Below the pieces are notes generated by a model, which was not told the origin of the DNA, did no database searches, and saw nothing but the letters and a program-made list of their open reading frames with translations. From Ornithinimicrobium cerasi (GTDB taxonomy: Bacteria; Actinomycetota; Actinomycetes; Actinomycetales; Dermatophilaceae), in the NCBI RefSeq assembly GCF_003702705.1, contig NZ_QZMN01000005.1:223151-287150 (forward strand): a stretch of 64,000 bases of DNA, in the 5' to 3' direction. Within the stretch, counting starts at the first letter, position 1. Each line of letters starts with the position of its first letter. This document shows, one piece after another, positions 52,917 to 61,002 of this stretch. Position numbers and translations under genes: made by a program.

Positions 52917-53959
52917 AGGGTCCTCCCGCGCATCCGGCGCACCACGACGATGAACACGGGGGCGCCGACGAGCGCCGTGACGATGCCGACGTCCACCTCT
53001 GAGGGGCGGGCGACCAGGCGGCCGACGAGGTCGGCGGCGGTCAGCAGCGCGGCCCCGACCACCATGGAGAGGGGCAGCAGCCACCGGTGGTCGCTGCCCA
53101 CGAGCAGGCGGCAGGCGTGCGGCACGACGAGGCCGACGAACCCGATCGGGCCGGCGACAGCGGTCGCGGCGCCGCAGAGCAGCACCGCACCGGTGGCCGC
53201 CGCCGCCCGGGTGAGCGCGACGCGCTCGCCGAGCCCGGCCGCCAGGTCGTCTCCCAGGGCGAGCGAGTTCAGCCCCCGGGCGACCACCAGGCACAGGAGC
53301 GTGCCGACGAGCAGGAAGGGCAGCACGGTGCCGATGCGCCCCAGGCTGGCCCCGCCCACCCCGCCGATCTGCCAGAACCGGAACGAGTCCATCACCGCGA
53401 TGCGCGGCAGGAGGATGGCGCTGATGAGCGAGCTGAAGGCCGCCGACGTCGCGGCCCCGGCCAGGGCGAGCTTCAACGGGGTCGCCCCCCCGCGCCCGAG
53501 CGAGCCCACGACATACACGAGGACGGCGGACACGGCGGCGCCGGCGATGGCGACCCAGATGAAGCCGGTCGGGGAGCTGAGACCGGCGAAGGCGATCCCG
53601 ACGACGACCGCGAGGGAGGCACCGGCCGTGACCCCGAGGATCCCCGGGTCCGCGAGCGGGTTGCGGGTGACGCCCTGCATCACCGCACCGGCCAGGCCCA
53701 GCACCGCCCCGACGAGCATCGCGAGCAGGGTGCGGGGGAGGCGCTTGTGCACCGCCGCCTGGGAGACGTTCTCGTCGAGCCCGCCGAGCGCGGCGAGGAG
53801 GTCCTCGAGGCTGACGTCGCGCACGCCGAGGGTCACCGACAGCACGGCGAGGACGCCGAGCGCCGCCACCGCGAGGGCCAGCCCCGCCAGGCGCGGCGAT
53901 GCCGTCACGGAGCGGGGCCGGGCCGCACCCCGTGGCGGTGAGTCCAGGACGGCGGTCAC
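52913..53959 (-). CDS. fepD: Iron-siderophore ABC transporter, permease 1
   Basis: 348 residues, FecCD family. R-L-P-R-T-L-L-A-M-L-V-G-A-V-L-G-L-A-G, N-P-L-A-D-P-G-I-L-G-V-T-A-G-A-S, and G-P-I-G-F-V-G-L-V-V-P-H, a conserved BtuC/FecCD block. GTG 53959 overlaps the binding-protein stop. The Arg-rich N-terminal tail is cytoplasmic. Confidence 0.92.
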   Translation of the reverse strand: MTAVLDSPPRGAARPRSVTASPRLAGLALAVAALGVLAVLSVTLGVRDVSLEDLLAALGGLDENVSQAAVHKRLPRTLLAMLVGAVLGLAGAVMQGVTRNPLADPGILGVTAGASLAVVVGIAFAGLSSPTGFIWVAIAGAAVSAVLVYVVGSLGRGGATPLKLALAGAATSAAFSSLISAILLPRIAVMDSFRFWQIGGVGGASLGRIGTVLPFLLVGTLLCLVVARGLNSLALGDDLAAGLGERVALTRAAAATGAVLLCGAATAVAGPIGFVGLVVPHACRLLVGSDHRWLLPLSMVVGAALLTAADLVGRLVARPSEVDVGIVTALVGAPVFIVVVRRMRGRTL

Positions 53960-55020
53960 CGGGTCGCGTCGGCGGCCTCGGCCAGGATCGAGAGGTAGTC
54001 CTCCAGGCCCCAGGCGACGGACAGGGGCGAGGGGTTGGCGGCCGCGGCGAGCGGGCTGTCGTCCTCCAGGACGGCCACGGCGCCGCGCTCGACCGCGGGG
54101 ATCGTGGACATCAACGGGTCACCCTGGACGAGCTCCAGGACCGAGCCGTCGGTCGCTCCGTAGGTGATGAACAGGTCCACGTCGGAGAAGGCGTCGCTCC
54201 TCTCCGCGCTGACCGTCTCGTAGAAGGAGTCGCTTCCCTGGGACGCCTCGGTGACGACCTGCGGCGTCTGCATGCCGAGGCTGCCCAGGAACCCGGCCCG
54301 CGGGTCGGCGCTGGTGTAGAAACCGATCTGGCTGAGGTCGTTGGGGTCCACGTAGGTGAACAGACCGGTCAGCCCCTCCAGCTGCGGGAAGCCCGCCACC
54401 GTCTCGGCGATCTCGGCGTCCAGGTCGGTGACCAGCTGCTCGCCCTCCGCCGCCAGCCCGAGCGCCTGGCTGTTGAGCTCGATCATCTCGTCCATCGTGG
54501 TGCCCCAGGCGATGTCCGGGTAGGCGACGACGGGCGCGATCTTGCTCAGCGTGTCGTACTCCTCCTGGGTCAGGCCGGAGTAGGCGGCGAGGATGACGTC
54601 GGGGCTGGTGTCGGCGACCGCCTCGAAGTCGATGCCGTCGGTCTCGTCGAACAGCACGGGGGTCGGCGCACCGAGCTCGCCGAGCCGGTCCTCGACCCAG
54701 GGCAGGACGCCGTCGCCGTCGTCGTCGCCCCAGGTGGCCCTGCTCATCCCCACCGGCACGACACCCAGCGCCAGCGGCACCTCGTGGTTGGCCCAGGCCA
54801 CGGTGGCGACGCGCTGCGGCGCCGCCTCGATCGTGGTCTGCCCGTAGGCGTGCTGCACGGTGACCGGGAAGGCTGCCGGGTCGGCGTCGGTCACGCTGCC
54901 TCCCGACCTCCCTGCGGCGTCGGCGGCGGTCCCGCCGGTGGTGGCGGCCTCACCGCAGGAGGCGAGCAGGAGGGCCGAGGCCACCGCGGCGGCGGTGGCG
55001 GAGGCGCGGGTCAGCAGCAC
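53956..55020 (-). CDS. fepB: Iron-siderophore binding lipoprotein
   Basis: 354 residues. Lipobox L-L-L-A-S-C22 after a short hydrophobic signal peptide; mature part is a type III periplasmic-binding fold (P-Q-R-V-A-T-V-A-W-A-N-H-E-V-P-L-A-L-G, D-V-I-L-A-A-Y-S-G). Tethered outside the membrane, it captures ferric siderophore for the permease pair. Start GTG 55020 with GAGGAG 6 bases upstream. First gene of the operon, behind an IdeR-type box. Siderophore identity is unknown. Confidence 0.92.
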   Translation of the reverse strand: MLLTRASATAAAVASALLLASCGEAATTGGTAADAAGRSGGSVTDADPAAFPVTVQHAYGQTTIEAAPQRVATVAWANHEVPLALGVVPVGMSRATWGDDDGDGVLPWVEDRLGELGAPTPVLFDETDGIDFEAVADTSPDVILAAYSGLTQEEYDTLSKIAPVVAYPDIAWGTTMDEMIELNSQALGLAAEGEQLVTDLDAEIAETVAGFPQLEGLTGLFTYVDPNDLSQIGFYTSADPRAGFLGSLGMQTPQVVTEASQGSDSFYETVSAERSDAFSDVDLFITYGATDGSVLELVQGDPLMSTIPAVERGAVAVLEDDSPLAAAANPSPLSVAWGLEDYLSILAEAADATR

Positions 55021-55049
55021 AACTTCTCCTCGATCGGGGTTTGGTGAGG

Positions 55050-55068
55050 GTAACCTAAGTTAGGGTAC
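55050..55068. promoter_or_regulatory. DtxR/IdeR iron box and fep promoter
   Basis: GTAACCTAAGTTAGGGTAC is palindromic except for one mismatched pair and the centre, and matches the DtxR/IdeR pattern TTAGG..CCTAA in its core. On the minus strand TTGACA (55082 to 55077) and TTAGGT (55058 to 55053), 18 bases apart, form the promoter, and the box covers its -10. Iron-replete DtxR should therefore block fepBDGC, and probably the divergent gene too. Confidence 0.8.
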
Positions 55069-55105
55069 GGTCCCGTTGTCAAATCATCCGAAGGAGCCAG
55101 CTGAC

Positions 55106-55930
55106 GTGAGCATCGCCCTCTCCACCACCGTCGTCCCTCCCGAGCGGGACGTGCACCGGTGCGTCCGGGGAACGGTGGGCGCGGTCGTGGAGGTCGCGCC
55201 GTGGCTGCGTCGTCTCACGGTCCGCGTCCCCGAGATGCAGGGGTATGACGTGCTGGGGCCCGACGAGTACGTCGGCCTGGTCATGCCGCGTCCGGGCGCC
55301 GCACTGCCGGACCTGTCCTCGGTCCGCGGTCCCAACCCCCGGCCGGTCCTGGGCGCGCTGCCCGAGTCCGTGCGGCCGGACGTGCGCTGGTACACCGTGC
55401 GGGGCTGGCGGCCGGCGACGGCCGAGCTGGACCTGGAGATCGTCCTGCACCCGGCGGGAGAGGTGGCTGAGGGCCCCGGTGCCACCTGGCTGCGCGGGGT
55501 CCGCGCAGGTGACCCGGTCGCGGTGCAGACGGGGTCGGCGAGCTTCGTCCCTGACAGCGGCGCCCGGGTGCGGCTGGTCGCGGGGGACGAGACGGCATAC
55601 CCCGCGATCGCCGGGGTCGTCGAGGCGACGCAGGGGAGGGGCCAGGCGCTGCACGTCCTCCTCGAGGTGGGGAGGACGGGGGTCCTGCCCGACCTGCCGA
55701 CCCCGGGGACCGGCAGCCTCACGGTGGTCGTCCGCGGCGACCGGCGTCCCGGGCAGGCGCTGCTCGAGGCCGTGCGAGCCGCGGACCTGTCCGACCTCGA
55801 CGACGCGTGGGTGGCCGGCGAGCAGGAGCTGGCGGCATCGGTGCGGCGTCACCTGGTCGCGGAGAGGGGGTTGGCCAGGACCTCGGTCTACTTCTGCGCC
55901 TACTGGATCCTGGGGCGTCCGCGCGGCTGA
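55106..55930 (+). CDS. Siderophore-interacting flavoprotein (ferric-siderophore reductase)
   Basis: 274 residues from GTG 55106, with AAGGAG 9 bases upstream. FAD-binding barrel with R-W-Y-T-V-R, then the NAD(P)H half: A-G-D-E-T-A-Y-P-A-I, W-V-A-G-E and the C-terminal S-V-Y-F-C-A-Y-W-I-L-G, all typical of the SIP/ViuB family. Releases iron from imported ferric siderophore by reduction in the cytoplasm. Divergent from the importer across the shared iron box. Confidence 0.92.
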   Translation: MSIALSTTVVPPERDVHRCVRGTVGAVVEVAPWLRRLTVRVPEMQGYDVLGPDEYVGLVMPRPGAALPDLSSVRGPNPRPVLGALPESVRPDVRWYTVRGWRPATAELDLEIVLHPAGEVAEGPGATWLRGVRAGDPVAVQTGSASFVPDSGARVRLVAGDETAYPAIAGVVEATQGRGQALHVLLEVGRTGVLPDLPTPGTGSLTVVVRGDRRPGQALLEAVRAADLSDLDDAWVAGEQELAASVRRHLVAERGLARTSVYFCAYWILGRPRG

Positions 55931-55958
55931 GACCGTGCTCGGCGTGCTACCCATAGGC

Positions 55959-56462
55959 ATGACCACTCCTGAGCACACCCAGAAGGTCGTCACCGCGCAG
56001 CGGCAGGTGGCTGCCGGCGCCGACCTGATCTTCGGCCTCGTCGCCGACCCCGCCGAGCAGCCCCGCTGGGACGGCAACGACAACCTGGCGGAGGCGCCGG
56101 CCGGGCAGCGGGTCAGGGCCGTCGGCGACGTCTTCTTGATGCGGCTGACCAACGGCAAGGACCGGGAGAACCACGTCGTCGAGCTCGAGGAGGGACGGCG
56201 GATCGCCTGGCGCCCGGCCAGCCCGGGGGAGGAGCCGGCGGGGCACCTGTGGCGGTGGGAGCTCGAGCCGCTCGACGCCACCCACACCCTGGTGACGCAC
56301 ACCTACGACTGGAGCGAGCTGCGCGACGAGGCGCGGCTGGCGCGGGCCCGGGCCACCACGGCGGACATGCTGGCCGCCTCGGTGGACCGGCTCGCCGCAC
56401 TCGCCGAGCGCCTGGACGCCGCGGCCCGGCACGCCGCGGGCGAGGAGGAGGTGGCCGGGTGA
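55959..56462 (+). CDS. SRPBCC (START-like) domain protein
   Basis: 167 residues from ATG 55959. Helix-grip fold: A-G-A-D-L-I-F-G-L-V-A-D-P-A-E-Q-P-R-W-D-G, V-G-D-V-F-L-M, R-I-A-W-R-P-A-S-P-G, T-L-V-T-H-T-Y-D-W-S. Relatives are polyketide cyclase-like or AHSA1-like proteins with a hydrophobic pocket; the ligand is unknown. No convincing SD. It leads a four-gene overlapping run. Confidence 0.75.
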   Translation: MTTPEHTQKVVTAQRQVAAGADLIFGLVADPAEQPRWDGNDNLAEAPAGQRVRAVGDVFLMRLTNGKDRENHVVELEEGRRIAWRPASPGEEPAGHLWRWELEPLDATHTLVTHTYDWSELRDEARLARARATTADMLAASVDRLAALAERLDAAARHAAGEEEVAG

Positions 56463-57244
56463 TCGAGCTGCTCACCCCGGACGAGGTCGACCGGGCCCGT
56501 CCCGCCGGGCGGTTCGTCGGCGACACGCTCCGGGCCCTGCAGGAGCGCGTCGAGGTGGGGACCAACCTGCTCGAGATCGACGCGTGGACCGCGCAGCGGA
56601 TCGCCGACCGGGGCGCGGTGTCCTGCTACGTCGACTACGCGCCCTCGTTCGGGCGGGGGCCGTTCGGTCACGTCATCTGCACCTCGGTCAACGACGCGGT
56701 GCTGCACGGGCTGCCGCACGACTACGCCCTGCAGCGGGGTGACCTGCTCACCCTCGACCTGGCGGTCTCCGTCGACGGCTGGGTCGCCGACGCCGCCGTC
56801 ACCTTCAGCGTCGGGCAGCCGGCGGCGGAGGCGGACCAGCGGATGATCGAGGCGACCCGGCGGGCGCTCGACGCCGCCGTCCGGCGGGCCCGCCCCGGCA
56901 ACCGGGTCGGCGACCTGTCGCACGTGATCGGGCGGACCCTGCGGCGGGCGGGGTACGGGGTGAACACCGACTTCGGCGGCCACGGGGTCGGCTCGACCAT
57001 GCACCAGGACCCGCACATCCCCAACGACGGCAAGGCGGGCAAGGGGCCGCGCCTCCAGCCGGGGATGCTGCTAGCCATCGAGCCGTGGGTGATGGCCGAC
57101 ACCGAGCGGCTCGTCGTCGACGACGACGGCTGGACGCTGCGCAGCGAGACGGGTGCGCGCACCTGCCACGTCGAGCACACCGTCGCGGTGACCGACGGCG
57201 ACCCGGTGGTCCTGACCCTGCCGGGTCCGCGCGGGGAGGGGTGA
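56459..57244 (+). CDS. map: Type I methionine aminopeptidase
   Basis: 261 residues, GTG 56459 overlapping the previous stop. Metal ligands D100, D111, H175, E208 and E239, with H83 in L-H-G-L-P, all in family positions (D-L-L-T-L-D, D-A-A-V-T-F, F-G-G-H-G-V-G, I-E-P-W, H-V-E-H-T-V). Removes N-terminal Met from nascent proteins. No ribosomal or translation gene is nearby, so this is probably not the housekeeping copy. Confidence 0.92.
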   Translation: MIELLTPDEVDRARPAGRFVGDTLRALQERVEVGTNLLEIDAWTAQRIADRGAVSCYVDYAPSFGRGPFGHVICTSVNDAVLHGLPHDYALQRGDLLTLDLAVSVDGWVADAAVTFSVGQPAAEADQRMIEATRRALDAAVRRARPGNRVGDLSHVIGRTLRRAGYGVNTDFGGHGVGSTMHQDPHIPNDGKAGKGPRLQPGMLLAIEPWVMADTERLVVDDDGWTLRSETGARTCHVEHTVAVTDGDPVVLTLPGPRGEG

Positions 57245-58023
57245 GGGTCGTGGAGCGGACCACGCTGAGGGGCACCTGGCTGATCACCGGCCTGCGCGGC
57301 ACCGTCGCGCCCAAGGTCGCGGCACGGGTGGTGGAGCTGGGCGGGGAGGTCGCCGCCTGGGACCGCGAGGCCGTCCCGGTCGACGACGTCGCCGCGGGGG
57401 CCGACTTCCTCGCCGCCCTGCGCCCGGCCGGCATCCTCCACCTGGGCATGGGTGCGGAGGAGTGGGCCGGGCGGCTCGCCGGTCACGCTGCGGAGCACCG
57501 GCTGCCCTTCGTCACCACCAGCTCGGTGTCGGTGTTCGGCGACGCGCCCGGTGACCCGGACGGCCCGTTCCGCCCGCAGGACGAGCCGACCGCCCGGGAC
57601 GACTACGGCAGCTACAAGGCGCGCTGCGAGCAGGCGGTGCGCACGGCATACCCGGCCGCGGTCGTCGCCCGGATCGGCTGGCAGGCCGACCCCGACGGGC
57701 TGGGCAACAACATGGTGGCGCAGCTCGCCGCCCAGGCCGAGGCCGGCGGCGGGACGGTGCGGGCGAGCCGTCTGTGGCGCCCGGCGACGTCGTGGATGAG
57801 CGACACCGCGGCCGCCCTCGTCGCGCTGGCGACCTCCGGCCGCTCCGGCACCGTCCACCTCGACAGCAACGCCGCGGACGGGTGGACCTTCCCCGAGATC
57901 GTCCGGTATGTCGCCCGCCTCACCGGCCACGACTGGACGGTCGAGGAGCACGAGGAGCTGGACCACGACACCCGGCTGGTCGGGGACGAGGACCTGATCC
58001 CCCCGCTCTCCGCGCGACGCTGA
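57241..58023 (+). CDS. NAD-dependent epimerase/dehydratase-like SDR
   Basis: 260 residues, GTG 57241 overlapping the map stop. Extended-SDR traits: catalytic Y-G-S-Y-K (about 121-125), S-S-V-S-V-F-G before it, R-I-G-W-Q after it, and T-S-W-M-S-D-T-A; the N-terminal L-I-T-G-L-R-G-T-V-A loop departs from the usual G-x-x-G-x-x-G. Closest feel is RmlD-like sugar-nucleotide reductase. Substrate unknown. Confidence 0.75.
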   Translation: MRVVERTTLRGTWLITGLRGTVAPKVAARVVELGGEVAAWDREAVPVDDVAAGADFLAALRPAGILHLGMGAEEWAGRLAGHAAEHRLPFVTTSSVSVFGDAPGDPDGPFRPQDEPTARDDYGSYKARCEQAVRTAYPAAVVARIGWQADPDGLGNNMVAQLAAQAEAGGGTVRASRLWRPATSWMSDTAAALVALATSGRSGTVHLDSNAADGWTFPEIVRYVARLTGHDWTVEEHEELDHDTRLVGDEDLIPPLSARR

Positions 58024-58883
58024 TGCGGTTCGGCGTCTCGGTCCCCTGTTTCGGGGTCGGTCTGGACGCCGCGCTCGTGGCGCGATGGGCCGTCTCCGCG
58101 GAGCGGGCCGGGTGGGACGGGTTCTTCCTCTGGGACCATCTCTTCGCCTTCGAGCCCGGACCGGTCGACGTCGTCGACCCGTTCATCGCCCTCACCGCGG
58201 CCGCGTGCGCCACCGAGCGGGTGCGGCTGGGCACCCTCGTCACCCCGCTCCCGCGCAGGCGCCCCCTCGTCGTGGCCCGCCAGAGCGTCACCCTCGACCG
58301 CCTCAGCGGCGGGCGGCTGGTGCTCGGGGTCGGCACCGGCGCGTTCCCGTTCGAGTGGGACTACTGCGGCGAGGAACCGGACCCCGTCGTCCGCGGCGAC
58401 ATGCTCGACGAGCACCTGGACCTGCTCGACCGGCTGTGGACCGGTGAGCCGGTCACGCACGAGGGGCCTTCCTACCGGGTCGCCGGGCCGGACTGGTCGG
58501 GGGTCTGCTGGCCGCCGGCGCTCCAGGAGCCGCGGATCCCGGTCTGGGTGGGCGGGAGCTGGCCGGGACGGCGGCCCTTCGCCCGGGCCGCCCGGTGGGA
58601 CGGGGTGGTGCCCATGCGGGCGGACGGCTCCTGGGAGGTGGCCGACACCACCGCGGTCACCGCGCGGATGAGGTCGCTGCGCGGGGGGCTGGACGGCTTC
58701 GACGTGGCGGTCCCCGGGGAGAGCGAGGCCGACGACCCCGACCGCCTGGGCCGCTTCCGTGAGCACGCGGACGCCGGGGCGACCTGGTGGGTCGAGGCGG
58801 TGCACCCGTGGCGCTTCGGCCATGTCGACGGCGCGGCGTGGCCGCTCGTGGCGATGCACGAGCGGATCCGGGCCGGCCCCTGA
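58023..58883 (+). CDS. LLM-class flavin-dependent oxidoreductase
   Basis: 286 residues, TGATG overlap with the SDR. Luciferase-like barrel: A-E-R-A-G-W-D-G-F-F-L-W-D-H, V-R-L-G-T-L-V-T-P-L-P-R-R-R-P, D-R-L-S-G-G-R-L-V-L-G-V-G-T-G and I-P-V-W-V-G-G-S-W-P. Uses FMN or F420. C-terminal W-W-V-E-A-V-H-P is common in the F420 group. Last gene of the operon. Confidence 0.88.
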   Translation: MRFGVSVPCFGVGLDAALVARWAVSAERAGWDGFFLWDHLFAFEPGPVDVVDPFIALTAAACATERVRLGTLVTPLPRRRPLVVARQSVTLDRLSGGRLVLGVGTGAFPFEWDYCGEEPDPVVRGDMLDEHLDLLDRLWTGEPVTHEGPSYRVAGPDWSGVCWPPALQEPRIPVWVGGSWPGRRPFARAARWDGVVPMRADGSWEVADTTAVTARMRSLRGGLDGFDVAVPGESEADDPDRLGRFREHADAGATWWVEAVHPWRFGHVDGAAWPLVAMHERIRAGP

Positions 58884-58891
58884 CCGCGGCG

Positions 58892-59395
58892 CTACGACGG
58901 GGTCGGTCGCACCGGCGGGTGCGCGACGTCGTACGACGCGAGCTCTGCCTCGGTGGGCACCTCGAAAAGCTCCCGCCAGGTCCCGATCTGCTCCCGCGTG
59001 ATGGCTGGCCGCTCCCGGCCCCTGGTGGCGATGCGTCGCCAGAGCTCGTCGTCGGGCGCGTCGAGGAAGTGGAGCTCCACCAGGGCGCCACGTGCCCGGG
59101 CGTCCTCGCGCAGGCCGTCGCGCTGGCTGCGGGCCCAGGTGCCCCACTCCACCACCACGCTGCAACGGACCTCCAGCAGCTCCAGAGCCAGCCCGTGCTG
59201 CAGCTGCTCCACTCCCTCCCGTGCCTCGACGTCCCACAGGCTCATCCGCAGCTGCTGCATCCACTCGTCGGCGCAGAGGCGCACGGCACCGCGCTCGCGA
59301 GCCAGTCGGGTGGCCGCCGTCGTCTTCCCGCTCCCGGGCAGGCCGCAGACGATCACCAACGTCGCCCGGGGTGGTCCCGGAGCCGCACGGTCCAT
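58892..59395 (-). CDS. P-loop kinase-like ATPase
   Basis: 167 residues from ATG 59395. Walker A G-L-P-G-S-G-K-T-T (18-26) right after the first strand, A-D-E-W-M at the Walker-B-like position, and a lid with R-x-x-x-R. Resembles the AAA_33/zeta-toxin-like small kinases and antibiotic or nucleoside kinases; substrate unknown. TAGAGT 7 bases before the ATG suggests a leaderless mRNA. Converges on the LLM gene with an 8-base gap. Confidence 0.78.
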   Translation of the reverse strand: MDRAAPGPPRATLVIVCGLPGSGKTTAATRLARERGAVRLCADEWMQQLRMSLWDVEAREGVEQLQHGLALELLEVRCSVVVEWGTWARSQRDGLREDARARGALVELHFLDAPDDELWRRIATRGRERPAITREQIGTWRELFEVPTEAELASYDVAHPPVRPTPS

Positions 59396-59402
59396 GCGCC
59401 GC

Positions 59403-59408
59403 ACTCTA
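59403..59408 (-). promoter_or_regulatory. -10 box for leaderless kinase-like gene
   Basis: TAGAGT on the minus strand (59408 to 59403), 7 bases before ATG 59395; no SD. Confidence 0.4.
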
Positions 59409-59484
59409 GGCCGACCGGTGGAGGTCGCGGTCGGGTCGGGGAAAAGTGGTCGACCGGGCGGGTGAGGCCGGGCCACCATGGCTC

Positions 59485-60960
59485 ATGCCTCTGGACGTGC
59501 GGGTGACGAGCGGGGTGGTCCGGGGCCGGGAGGAGGACGGGGTAGCGGTCTTCCGCGGGATCCCCTACGCCTCGCTGGCCGCGCGCTTCGGCCCGCCCGG
59601 ACCGGCGGTCCCCTGGGACGGCGTCCGGGAGGCTGACCGCTTCGGTCCTCCTCCGCCCCAGGGCGCGGGGTCGGGCCTGGACGCACCGGAGGAGCCGGGG
59701 GAGGAGTGGCTGACCCTCAACGTCTGGACGCCCGACCTGGGTGGCACATGGCCGGTGATGGTGTGGATCCACGGTGGTGCCTACCTCTTCGGGCGCTCGG
59801 ACCTGCCGGAGTACGACGGCGGCCTGCTGGCCCGGGGCGGGGTGGTCCTGGTGACCTTCAACTACCGGGTCGGGCTGGAGGGCTTCGGCCAGGTGGAGGG
59901 GACACCGGCCAACCGGGGGCTGCTGGACCAGGTGGCGGCGCTGGAGTGGGTGCGGGCGAACGTCGGCGCCTTCGGCGGTGACCCGGACCGGGTCACCGTC
60001 TTCGGGCAGTCGGCAGGTGGGGGGTCCGTGGCTGCGCTGATGGCGGTGCCCCGGGCACGTGGGCTCTTCGCCCGGGCGATCGCCCAGAGCGTTCAGGGGA
60101 GCTTCTTCACCCCAGCCCTAGCCGCCGACGTCACCCGCGCGTGCGCCACCGAGCTCGGCGTGCAGCCCGCCGACCTGCCCACGGTGGACCCCTGGCTCCT
60201 CCCGCTGGCCGCCGACGCGGTGCTGGGGCGGATGGACCAGCATGCCGACCGGTGGGGACGGGCCGCGCACGGACGGATCCTCCTCGCCCCGGTCGTGGAC
60301 GGGGACCTCCTGCCGACCACGCCGTGGGCGGGTCTGAGCGGCGAGGTGGAGCTGATGGTGGGCCACACCCGCGACGAGCAGCGCCTGCTCACCGCCCTCG
60401 CGGGGGAGCTGGGCCAGATCGCGGAGGCCCGGGCCGTGGAGACGGCCGAGATCTTCGCGCCGGACCCGGGGCGCTACCGGACGGCCCTCCCCGACCCCGA
60501 GGAGCTCTACGAGGTGGTCCGGTCCGACTGGTTGTTCCGGATGCCCTCGCTCACGCTGGCCGGGTCGCAGCTCGAGGCCGGCGGGGCGGCCCACCTCTAC
60601 GAGCTGACCTGGGAGGCGCCCGGGATGGGCGGGATGCTGGGCGCCTGCCACGGCCTCGACGTGCCCCTGGTCTTCGGCAACCTCACCGCCGGGCAACCCG
60701 CGATGCTGCTCGGTGAGCCCACCGAGGAGGCCCTGGCGGTGTCGGAGCAGATGCGCACCGCCTGGATCTCCTTCGCCACGACCGGCGACCCCGGCTGGCC
60801 GGGTTTCGACACCGGGGCGACCCGGGTGTTCGACGCCAGGCCGGCGGTCACGCCATACCCGGAGGTGCTCTCCCGGGAGATCTGGCGCGGCCTGACCCCC
60901 GGGGTGCTCGACCTGACGCCACCGCCGGGAGAGGCGGCTGCCGCCGGCCAGCAGCCGTAG
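59485..60960 (+). CDS. Type B carboxylesterase/lipase
   Basis: 491 residues from ATG 59485. Oxyanion region W-I-H-G-G-A-Y, nucleophile elbow G-Q-S176-A-G-G-G, early F-R-G-I-P-Y-A and L-N-V-W-T-P, and a late A-C-H-G-L-D-V-P-L-V-F that carries the catalytic His; the middle acidic residue is likely in the G-H-T-R-D-E-Q segment. No signal peptide, so cytoplasmic. Hydrolyses esters; natural substrate unknown. Confidence 0.9.
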   Translation: MPLDVRVTSGVVRGREEDGVAVFRGIPYASLAARFGPPGPAVPWDGVREADRFGPPPPQGAGSGLDAPEEPGEEWLTLNVWTPDLGGTWPVMVWIHGGAYLFGRSDLPEYDGGLLARGGVVLVTFNYRVGLEGFGQVEGTPANRGLLDQVAALEWVRANVGAFGGDPDRVTVFGQSAGGGSVAALMAVPRARGLFARAIAQSVQGSFFTPALAADVTRACATELGVQPADLPTVDPWLLPLAADAVLGRMDQHADRWGRAAHGRILLAPVVDGDLLPTTPWAGLSGEVELMVGHTRDEQRLLTALAGELGQIAEARAVETAEIFAPDPGRYRTALPDPEELYEVVRSDWLFRMPSLTLAGSQLEAGGAAHLYELTWEAPGMGGMLGACHGLDVPLVFGNLTAGQPAMLLGEPTEEALAVSEQMRTAWISFATTGDPGWPGFDTGATRVFDARPAVTPYPEVLSREIWRGLTPGVLDLTPPPGEAAAAGQQP

Positions 60961-60963
60961 GGT
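60958..60963 (+). promoter_or_regulatory. Possible -10 for the PhyH-type gene
   Basis: TAGGGT begins with the esterase stop codon, 39 bases before ATG 61003, which has GGAG upstream. No clear -35. Confidence 0.25.
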
Positions 60964-61002
60964 GAGCAGAGCCAGCCAGCCCCCTCCCGATCGGAGACCG
61001 AC

